DNA of 64,000 nucleotides. Origin: Pseudofabraea citricarpa (taxonomy: Eukaryota > Ascomycota > Leotiomycetes > Helotiales > Dermateaceae). The position numbers and the translations under genes were made by a program. The stretch covers positions 434,001 through 498,000 of the forward strand of contig JAPWGK010000015.1 of the NCBI GenBank assembly GCA_029641185.1, read 5' to 3'. Under the pieces are notes generated by a model. It ran no database searches. It worked only from the letters and a program-made list of their open reading frames with translations, and had not been told where the DNA came from. This document shows, in pieces, positions 55,641 to 64,000 of this stretch (within the stretch, counting starts at the first letter, position 1; each line of letters starts with the position of its first letter).

Positions 55641-57099
55641 GATGAAAGTTTTTGTGAAGGTGGTTTGAAGTTTGTGTGTGGGTTATTGAGAAGTGATGAA
55701 GAGATTGGTTGTGATGTTGTAGGAAAAGAAGTGGTTGAGGAGGGAAACCTCCAGAGTTTATATATGCCAGAAACCCCCTCTAACTAAACGATCCCCACAA
55801 TGGATATGCTTTGAGTTTAGCATCTCCTTTCATCATAGGTGATGATGATGTAGTCTTATCCATCATCATCACAAACGCCTCGCCTTGCCTCGCCAAAGGC
55901 AATTAACACCACTGGGTGGACGTTTGAGGGAAAGCACGGCATCCATGTCTAGTCTTTAGTTCAGATCGAGATGGGAATCAGGGGAAGCACCTTTTACTGG
56001 TTCGTGCATCAGGCAGTTTCCGTCCGCTATGGGGACTAAGAACAGGCAGTGGTAGGCAGTAGTGATGGGACCAGGTCGACCATTCAAGGCAGCGACGCGG
56101 CTAGAACATACTGTATGCATATCGGGAAAGCTAACTGCCTGTACATGATATGATCAGATGCGGAGAAGATAGCGAGGCAGGTGTGAAGCCGCTTGCTTCA
56201 CTCAGGAGATGCACAAGCTAGACCAGGTACCATCGTACCTGAGCAGCTTGCTTTTTAAGTCATGATGGCATTGCTACAATTGCCATGCCGCCAGCCCATG
56301 GGCATTCTCGTCTCCATCTCACCCATAGGGCTATACATAATCATGACGTTGTGGATTTACATTCTGACAGCTCACATTCCCCGCATCCATCGCAAGAGAG
56401 GGGCTCGGCTAGAAGCTTTCAAGTCCCGCTCGTTTGTAACATAGCTCCAGGCCAAGATTTAAGTTACACTGGCGTGATTGGAATCCAGGGGATGTATCTT
56501 CTTCTCTTTGTGTTGGTTGTCATGGCAGAGACATAAACAGACAGCTCAGACCTCTCATATCTTTCATATGATAGTGCATGAAAGATGGGCAGCGGCCGGA
56601 AACCTGCATTATATCATCGTCGTCATCATGACCATCATGATCATCTCATATACATGAGATATAGGTACGGAGAGAAGCGTCCGGTCTAGTAAAGCTCAGA
56701 CCGCGTCCAAGCTACATGATTCTGCACTTGCAATTAGGGAAACGCGTCCCACGCCATTCTCGCGCAAATTTCGTGTCAGGTCATTACGTCAATGACTTAA
56801 AGTGCCTCTCTTTTCTTCTTCTGTTTCTTTGGCTCTGGCTCTTTCTCCCTTGACTCACTCGTCGCTTAAAACATCGAGGGGCACACTGCATTGCATTGCA
56901 TATACATGTGACTCCTCATCCACGTGAAGTCAGCACTAGATGATGGCATTTCCCCTCGCCATTTTCCTTGGGCGCCTCCAGATACGAACACGAACCCAAT
57001 ATGCAAGTCAGGCACCAGAGGTGTATGAGGGGAAAACAATGGGCACTACCACTCACACCAACCAACTCACTAGCACAGCCAGCAACCTAAAGCTCCAAG
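55641..57099. other. Divergent promoter region between KGG and beta-lactamase-like genes
   Basis: About 1.4 kb with short GAT/ATC triplet runs (near 55845 and 56625). No gene is supported. Confidence 0.55.
55757..55764 (-). promoter_or_regulatory. TATA box of the KGG gene
   Basis: TATATAAA on the minus strand about 117 bp upstream of the ATG at 55640, typical of strongly regulated small stress genes. Confidence 0.55.
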
Positions 57100-58269
57100 A
57101 TGGTTAAACCCACCAGCAAGAGCAAGACGGAACTCCAGGCCGCACTGCACGCAACACTGCAATCCGGCATCCAAGCCGGCGTCCCCGGAGTCTCGGCCGT
57201 GATCAGCAATTCCTCGCGCGGGGTGATATGGCAAGAAGCGCTCGGGTACGGCGAGGTCGAGAGCGCGAAGCCGATCAGCAGCGCTCACGTCTTCGGCATC
57301 GGGAGCATCACGAAGGTCTTCGCTACCGTCGTGATCCTGCAGCTGGTCGACGAGGAGAAGCTCAGCTTATCAGCTAGGGTGGGTGATTTGCTGGGAGAGG
57401 ACGTCTACGCGGGCATTGAGCACGCGAGCGAAGCGACGATCGATATGTTGCTGAGCCATCGCGCGGGAGTCGAGAGCTGGGAAGACGATGCCGTGTGGAT
57501 CGTCGAAGGACGAGGGAAGGATCTGGACGTGGCTAAAATCTGGGGAAAGACTGAGCCGCTGGAATATATCCGGCGGGCATCCAGCCTCACGCCAGGAGTC
57601 TTTGAATACTCCAATACCAACTTCACGCTCCTGGGGCTTGTGATTGAGAAAGTCACGCAGCAGAAGGCAGAATATGAGATCAGGCGCCGAATCCTCACGC
57701 CTCTGAACCTGCAAAGTACTTATCTGGAAGGCTTTGAAGAACCAGCAGTACGGCCAGATCTCATACCGAGCCGATACCACTTCAACACGGCGACATTCCA
57801 GGAAACGGCAGGAATCAACGCTTCCTTCTCGCCAGCACAGGGAGGCCATCTCTTGAACGTCTCCGCATCCAATCTCTCGGTAGAGTGGACCGCGGGCGGC
57901 ATCTTAACCACGGCTCTGGACCTAGCCAACTTCGCGCTCGCCCTACGGGACGGGAGGCTACTCAGCCCATCAAGCATGCAAGTCCTGAAGTCCTTCCGGT
58001 ACGCCGCTGGCAATTCCGAGATGGGCCACGGCTTGTTTCGCTACTCGAGCCCGCACGGCTATGGCAAGTGGCTGGGCCATAACGGCAGCGTGCTGGGATT
58101 CACAGGCTCTGTCTTCTGGAAGGAGGAGGGCGATTGTGTCGTTTGTATCCTGGCTAATGTTGGCACCATGCATTGTGGCGATTCGCCGAGTAGTGCTCCG
58201 GATATTGCTGTCGGGACTGAGTTCTTGAAGCTCGCGGCGCAGCTTGCTGCTCTGGATTCGAAGGAGTAA
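57100..58269 (+). CDS. Beta-lactamase-fold serine hydrolase (class C / esterase type)
   Basis: Single exon, 389 residues, no signal peptide, so probably cytosolic. The catalytic motifs of the penicillin-binding/class C family are complete: SITK with nucleophile Ser69 and Lys72, Y-S-N at 170-172 (FEYSNTN), and HNG at 327-329 (LGHNGSVLGFTG). The typical LLSHRAGV and TAGGILTTALDLANFA segments are present. Fungal members act as esterases, transesterases in polyketide pathways, or peptidases; no partner genes here tell which. The coding DNA is clearly GC-richer than its flanks, which is odd but could simply reflect codon bias. Confidence 0.9.
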   Translation: MVKPTSKSKTELQAALHATLQSGIQAGVPGVSAVISNSSRGVIWQEALGYGEVESAKPISSAHVFGIGSITKVFATVVILQLVDEEKLSLSARVGDLLGEDVYAGIEHASEATIDMLLSHRAGVESWEDDAVWIVEGRGKDLDVAKIWGKTEPLEYIRRASSLTPGVFEYSNTNFTLLGLVIEKVTQQKAEYEIRRRILTPLNLQSTYLEGFEEPAVRPDLIPSRYHFNTATFQETAGINASFSPAQGGHLLNVSASNLSVEWTAGGILTTALDLANFALALRDGRLLSPSSMQVLKSFRYAAGNSEMGHGLFRYSSPHGYGKWLGHNGSVLGFTGSVFWKEEGDCVVCILANVGTMHCGDSPSSAPDIAVGTEFLKLAAQLAALDSKE

Positions 58270-58948
58270 TGAACGCCCTTTTCTTCCATTTATTTTACTG
58301 TTCGTCTCGACATGCTCGTCTCTGACGACTGAGCCTTTATCAGTAAGACCCCGAGGGAGGGGGTTTATGTTGTGGATATTTCCTGCTCTCTTTTCCTGGA
58401 TAGACCTCATGAATATACATGTATGATAACGAATAAGCGATCTCCCTTGAAACTCCATACCCGAAACTGATGCCTTTTGCTTTGCTACTACTAGCTGGCT
58501 GTCAATCAACCATTGCGACTAAGTCTATTGGCAACTACACCTTAGTAAGATCTAGGCGATAAGCAATACTACTATATGCTAAGCATATAACAAAACGCTC
58601 TTCGATTTAAGCGATACTATCAGGCAGTCGCTAAACCTAAAAGCCCTTTGAAAGCTCGCAAGCACAACTCATGTGTGAATCTAAGTGACTTGTTCATATT
58701 TCTTCATTCCTATCTACATTATAAATAATCAGTAATTTCATATACATCCACCGACAAATACCTCATCCATCAAGAAGAAGCCGGTCTACATATTCCAGTA
58801 AAGCCCGGGCGTGATATAAAGGTGGGCCCCCTCGCCCTTCCTGCAGTCGCTGTAAAAGCTTCTCCAAACACCAAATTGCTCCAAAATTGCCGGGGAAAAA
58901 AGACTGGTGCCTCCTGATTATTGTCTCTGAGAAATATCTCTATTATAC
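58270..58948. other. Convergent intergenic region
   Basis: This is the 3' flank of the beta-lactamase-like gene and the sugar transporter; AT-rich, nothing further seen. Confidence 0.55.
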
Positions 58949-60946
58949 CTATACTTTCTCAGCGTGATTGACTTGTTGTTTTTCATACGTATCCATTACA
59001 TTGGCATCGACCGTCTCATCGAAGACATCAACTTGGGTGGTGGCGAATTTTCGCGCGCTTATACCGCGTTCGAACAGGAGATCCAATTCAGCAAAGGTAC
59101 GGCCTGCAGGTTCCGGAACACGGAAATAGGTGTAGATGATGCAGCAGAAGCAGATACCGGCCCAGAAGAATCCGGCGTAGTTACCCCAATCCCACGCACC
59201 TGGGTTAAGCATATACGGAGTAAGGACACCACAAACTATGCCAACCATATTGCTACAAAAGAATTAGTACAGAATCAAAAGTACAGAATTGCAGAACTTA
59301 CTAAAGATTTCGACCGAGCACGACAGTCTTCATTTGGAGACGACGAGTAGACAACTCAGCGACCAAAGAGTAGCAGACAGTTCCAACAGAAAGTTGGTAG
59401 CATGCTGCCCAGACTAACATAATAGCACCGGTAGCGAGCGATCCAGCATCTCTGTTCTTCTCTGGCACGAGACCAAGGAAACCAAGAATGAAAAGCATAG
59501 CGCAAAGACCACAAAGACCATAAAGATATAGAGTTCTGCAGAAAAGGTTAATCATAGTAGAAAAACACAGGAATTTGAAACTTACCTTCGACCAAATCCA
59601 AGAGTCATCAAGAACCAAGCACCGAAAACTCCAGCCATGTTAATACCATATTGTCCTAGAGCAAAATCATATGCCTTTGAAGTCTTGAGACCAGCCTGCT
59701 CAAGGAAATAGGTAGAGTAATTAGAGAAGGAGTTTCCACTCAAATTTTGAATTGCCCAGACCATGCAGATGATCTCGGTACGGCGTCTGTCAGTACCCTT
59801 GAAACAATCAATGTAGGAAGCTCCTTGGGTGATCTTCTCTTCCAAAGCCGTGGTATGAACCATCATAGCAATCGTCTCATCAGCATTGAAATTGGTCTCC
59901 CTGTTCAGGCTGGTGAGTCGGAGTAAGGATCTCTTGGCGTCATCAATACGGCCTTTTCGTACCAACCACCACGGTGATTCAGGGGCGAGATAAACACCAA
60001 TCAAGAGAGGAACAGGCCACATCCATTGGAGGGCATATGGAATACGATAGGCCCATTGATCGTCCCGGGGCAACATGGCCTTGATAACACCAATACCAAT
60101 GACCTGACCGAGACCCCAGCAGAAATTGACGTAGGTAGTCAGATAACCACGAAGTGCTACAGGACAGACTTCACTTGCGTATGAGATAGTGATGGTTTGG
60201 AACATTCCCCATGGCTATGTAAAGTTAGTACAAGTTTAACCTTAATTGGAAATTTCGATTGAAGAGATGGCGCTCGCTAAAGACTGTAACTTACAACACC
60301 ACAAAGAATTTCAGCAAGCAGAAGAATTTTGACGTTTGGTGCAGTGAAGAAAATGGCGGTAAAGGCGATGACCAAACTCAAGCAGGTCATTACCACCTTG
60401 CGATAACCAAATCTCTCAGCGGCCCATCCATTGATGAAAAGACCGATGATCTCTCCACAAATGACTCCGTTGCTGAGTCCCGCTTGCCATGGTGCTGGAA
60501 CCTGATAGGTCCCATCAGGAAGCTGTTGGCCATATTTTCGATTGAATTGAGGGAATGCATCTGAAATATGTTATCAGCAAGCGAGTCATGTGGTGGATCT
60601 GCAGCTTGGCGAGAGGAGAAAACTCACAAAAGTTGTTCAGGAGACAGACGTCGTAGCCCTCCATGGCGATACAGGTAGAGATCAAAATACTCCATCCTAC
60701 GGCCTTGGGATAGAGCTTGATACCCTGCCACAGGCTCATGCTCTGTTCGTTATCGGAGGCCAACTTGGCATTTCGAATGACCTCGCTCATAGACTTTGTG
60801 TGCTTGAGGTGGTCCTCCTCAGGGAAATGGAGAGGCCCAGCATCAGGGAGAACGGTCTCTTGTTTGGAATCCATGTTGGCTGGTATGGGATGTCCTCTGC
60901 CCTCTGCAGATATCTGATCGGAACTGGAGTTGGGATGGTGAGGCAT
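58949..60946 (-). CDS. MFS sugar transporter, maltose/alpha-glucoside permease type
   Basis: Plasma-membrane sugar:proton symporter of the major facilitator family, 12 membrane helices expected. Exons are 60946..60628, 60560..60295, 60214..59586, 59535..59302 and 59252..58949, giving 583 residues. Signatures: a hydrophilic N-terminus, AVGWSILISTCIAMEGYDVC (helix 1), PQFNRKYG, GVPWGMFQTITISYASEVCP, PESPWWLVRKGR after helix 6, NFSNYSTY-type segment SGNSFSNYSTYFLEQAG, GFGRRTLYLYGL and RVPEPAGRTFAELDLLFE at the end. The overall pattern fits yeast MAL permeases. The start could instead be 60874 (MDSKQETVLP). Introns are 49-80 bp, all with GT donors. The 5' flank holds a MITE-like element about 0.8 kb upstream. 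Confidence 0.92.
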
Positions 60947-61726
60947 GTTGAAGGGGATTCCCACAAGCCTTTATAACCAAATTTCGACCGACACCAACAA
61001 TGCGGGGGCTCCACGATTCGATTCTGGGGTCCCAGATGGGGGAATAATGGAGAACAAGCGATAACCGACGTCCGTCCGCTGTGTCTGGCCTGTCTGGAGG
61101 TGGAGAGGTATATCAAACGCTGATGTTGTTAGGTTTGCAAAAGGTCGCTGAAAATGACCCTTTGGCGGCGGAGAAAATATACAAACACGGAACCGCAGAA
61201 ATTCGGACGACTAAGGGCAAAAACGACGGCCACTAGCCCAATCAATCCCCGGCGAACCCACTCAGGGCCAGAAGACGCCGTTGTGCTATGTTGACCAGTC
61301 AAATGCATCAAGATTGGACAAAGATGGGTGGCCAGCTCGCCAATTTTATTGTCTCCACCGCACAGCGAATCAGACGAAAGCTTATCCCCGTCCCTCGAAC
61401 TCAATTGCCGTCGCCCGCGCACGTGCTCGTCTGCTGACTGAGCCGGCCCCGGTTTTTGACGGAGATGCTCCTGACGCTGTGAGTGGCCAGCGAGCTTCCA
61501 GCCCAAAGAGGAGATTTCCAGCGGCCAGGTTGGGAGATTTCCAGCGACACTGGACCAGGGCAGAGGTCCTCCTCCACAACTCCTGGCGCCGCATCTGTAC
61601 TTGGGATTAGATATCGATGCCAGCTCATAGGCACTGTGCATCCCGCCGTGGATGAAATTGTCCATCTCCCAAGATGCTGGGGAAAGATAGCGCCGCGGGG
61701 TTCTGGGGTGTGTGTGACCCGATAAC

Positions 61727-61731
61727 CCAGC
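61727..61731. repeat. Left target-site duplication (CCAGC)
   Basis: Immediately precedes the left inverted repeat; identical to 62018..62022. Confidence 0.7.
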
Positions 61732-62017
61732 CTCTACGGGGACAAAAAAACAGGCCGATTTTGGTACACATGGCCTATGCGTACCACACCAAATTTCATA
61801 CCATTGAATATCTTGTTATTTACCCTTCTCTTTACTCGTATTCCTTTCTATATACTAATATATATATTCTAGATCTTTTCACGATCAAAGTCTGCCAGGA
61901 CTTGTTTAAATAAGTTAAAAGTAGTATACGTAGTCTCTGTTCGACGAGTATGAAATTTGGTGTGGTGCGCATAGGCCATGTGTACCAAAATCGGCCTGTT
62001 TTTTTGTCCCCGTAGAG
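61732..62017. mobile_element. MITE-like element with 70-bp terminal inverted repeats
   Basis: The first 70 bp (61732..61801, starting CTCTACGGGGACAAAAAAAC) recur as the reverse complement at 61948..62017 with a single mismatch. The 146-bp centre is AT-rich and non-coding. The element is flanked on both sides by CCAGC, consistent with a 5-bp target-site duplication. With no transposase and 286 bp in total, this is a non-autonomous DNA transposon of MITE type. Near-identity of the arms suggests recent insertion. It lies in the upstream region of the sugar transporter. Superfamily not assigned. Confidence 0.85.
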
Positions 62018-62022
62018 CCAGC
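62018..62022. repeat. Right target-site duplication (CCAGC)
   Basis: Immediately follows the right inverted repeat; identical to 61727..61731. Confidence 0.7.
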
Positions 62023-62843
62023 TCCCAAGATCTTGAATCGTGGCAGAGCAAGGATATTGGTTGCTGCAGTTCGGATTCCTTCGTGCGGAGGTTCTCAGAG
62101 GAACTAGTCACTCTAGATTCTAGATTGTGAATCTCCGCATTAGTTGGCATAATCACTCAATCTCCTAATTGATCAAGAGAGCTCTAAAGAATAGGACTAC
62201 TAGACATGACAAGCCAGTCTACTGTATCCAAGAAGTGATGGTGAAGTGTGGCACACATAGAAGCAAGTCTAGAAGGTCAGTTTTCTAGCTCACCCAAGAC
62301 TTCAGTCTCCAGTCTTCAGCTTCGCAGCCCACCCTAACTCGCGATTCTGGCAAGAAAAACGACCAAAGTCAATCCAGGAGGCGGCATAAGCACCCTCTTA
62401 AGAAATCTTTCGCGAACCAAGACGGCAAATTAGAGTTTTGCTCTTCTTATCAGACATACCAAGAGTGGCCAAGCTGAGGGGTTCAAACAAGAGGTATTGC
62501 GAAAGCGACAACCATTATTGGCATTGGCATCGCCATCGCCAAACTTCAGACTTGGCGGACCATAACATGACCGCAACCATAGTAACCAATACTCGCGTTG
62601 ACTCGCGGTAATACCATGACAATTCTGGGTGATGCTTGATAGCAGAACTTACCTGACTCCCATATTCAATCAATCACTTGAATTTCTATAGTATGGCCCA
62701 TAGCGTAAGTTGAGTGAAATCAATTCGAAAACCGTCATCTTGTTTGTAATACTTTTTTTATTACATGTCTTAAGTTCATCATTTACAACTCATTAGGTGG
62801 CCACCGTTTTTTCCTTTAAGCGTTAAATTACAAGCAGACTCAT

Positions 62844-64000
62844 CTAAGCAACCGTATCAACACGGTGTCTCAGCTCTTTTGAATCCGTACCGGCCTCAAC
62901 ATCCTTAGCAGTAGCACCAACCGAGACGGACCCGGCATCGCTTTCACTGGTGTTGCGGAGGTCATACTCTTCATTCTCAGAGATGACATACTCCTCATTA
63001 TCCAGGTGCTTGAACATGAACCAAAAGAGGATTCCGCTAGCGAATCCAACGATAGATGGTCCTGCGAAAGCCCAAGTGATGTATGGATCTCTGATAGCAG
63101 GGGCAGTGGCAAGGTTGATAGCGTATTGGATGGCCGACATGAAGCAGTTGATGGCGGAGACAAGACCACGCATGTTCTTCGGTGCGCGAGAGTAGGCGAT
63201 TCCGTAAGCAGTAACATTGACCAAGATCTCACATAGAGCAGTGATGGAAAGAGGAATTGCGGTCCACCAAATAGAGATAGGGGAGACGAGAGAAACACCA
63301 TCAGCATCAACACAGGTGAGAGACGAGGCGTGGTTTCCGCAAGGGCCAGTCTTGTATGCGTAATGGGTGATGATAGCCCAGCCAATAGAACCAATAGAGC
63401 AGATCATGAATCCAGTAGTCATACCTAAAACGAGTTAGAAATTTCAAAGAACCAGGGCTCGAATGTACTTACGAGCAATAGGACCGAAGTGGATCTTGTG
63501 TTTGCGCAAGAATGGGTAAAGACCATAGTTGAATAGAGGAACTCCAGCAATGATGACCAAGGGGTTGAAGTTTTGGATAACGTCGTTGGGAACACCGTTA
63601 GTGGTAAGCATAACAGAGAGCGCATCAGCGGCACCTCCAATTCCACCATCATTGATAAAGAATATTGGAGTGAAGATGAAGATACCACAAGCTTGGAAGG
63701 TTCTTTGGACATCATTGACGAATTGGTCATTCCATGGAACAATCTTCGAGTTTCCCCTCGCGGCCATAACCGAAGGCTTAGCAGTCTCCCAGAATCCGTC
63801 CCGGCCAATCTTCTTCCATCCTCCATTTGTAAAGCAGACGCCAAGAAGTTTGAAGATGTTACCGAGATCACTTCCACCAGGTTTGTGAAGAATGAGTCGA
63901 GGCTTCAACCACCAGAGAAGTGGTGGTAGGAGGAAATAAATGATACCAGGGAGAAGATAGGCAGGCCAGAAACCAACGAGTTTTGCAAGGTAGGAAGTAG
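62844..64000 (-). CDS. PTR2: PTR2/POT-family peptide transporter (5' end outside window)
   Basis: Proton-coupled di/tripeptide transporter of the plasma membrane. The visible exons are 64000..63473 (continuing beyond the edge) and 63424..62844, with a 48-bp intron (GTAAGT, CTAAC, TTTTAG). The visible part covers roughly the C-terminal 370 residues: LVGFWPAYLLPGIIYFLLPP, the cytosolic loop with KIVPWNDQFVNDVQRTFQAC, helix FIFTPIFFINDGG, FNPLVIIAGVPLFNYGLYPF, SIWWTAIPLSITALCEIL and YGIAYSRAPKNMRGLVSAIN, typical of fungal Ptr2 proteins. The final helices and an acidic tail end at TAG 62844. No defects are visible in this part. Confidence 0.9.

Larger units (their letters stand above)
60947..62843. 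other. Promoter side of the sugar transporter and 3' flank of the peptide transporter
   Basis: No gene. It contains the MITE-like element (61732..62017) and a short direct repeat GAGATTTCCAGCG near 61516 and 61543. All open frames here are shadows of the repeats or short. Confidence 0.6.

Noticed and set aside
1..64000. tRNA genes, rRNA, CRISPR arrays, bacterial operons
   Set aside because: I looked for tRNA B-box-like sequences and regular spacer-repeat arrays by eye and saw none convincing; a tRNAscan run would be decisive for tRNAs.

Overview
The window is fungal nuclear DNA, most likely a filamentous ascomycete of the Leotiomycetes/Helotiales type. Nearly every gene carries short introns (47-80 bp) with GTAAGT/GTATGT-like donors and CTAAC/CTGAC-like branch sites. 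The gene set (secreted lytic polysaccharide monooxygenase, hevein/LysM/WSC protein, STAND-type N-terminal domain, CreD-like arrestin, Kap123, Slm1-like PH protein) is typical of plant-associated or saprotrophic ascomycetes. The class assignment is inference. I found no bacterial features, rRNA, tRNA or CRISPR. The exon boundaries given are my own readings of splice sites and protein continuity.

Region 1 (1-9020, minus strand) is most of one giant secreted protein gene that runs off the left edge. It encodes a signal peptide, three copies of an unassigned extracellular module, a Ser/Thr-rich stalk, one LysM, six hevein-type chitin-binding modules, a WSC module and a long mucin-like array. Region 2 (10.8-26.1 kb) holds oxidative and secretory genes: a CYP52-like P450, an AA9 monooxygenase, a kinesin, a secreted GMC oxidoreductase, a small unknown protein and a secreted intradiol dioxygenase-like protein. 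The AA9, GMC and dioxygenase proteins could act together on plant polymers or phenolics, but only their proximity suggests this.

Region 3 (28-42.3 kb) holds a glycine-zipper charged protein, a Helo-like/ankyrin protein, the importin Kap123, a LITAF-domain protein and a Slm1-like BAR-PH protein. Region 4 (43.4-55.6 kb) holds a CreD-like arrestin, Dom34/Pelota, an aldo-keto reductase with an 11-bp microexon and a possible mitochondrial leader exon, an unknown nuclear-type protein, and a small KGG-type hydrophilic protein built by exon duplication. Region 5 (57-64 kb) holds a beta-lactamase-fold serine hydrolase, a sugar transporter, a MITE-like element and the 3' part of a peptide transporter.

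The strongest candidates for something undescribed are the giant chitin-binding mosaic, the MITE-like element with 70-bp inverted repeats and 5-bp target duplications (61732-62017), the duplicated exon in the KGG gene, and the alternative leader of the aldo-keto reductase. Several enzymes also have changed active-site positions: the dioxygenase has Tyr for a His iron ligand, and the GMC protein lacks the usual second catalytic His/Asn.
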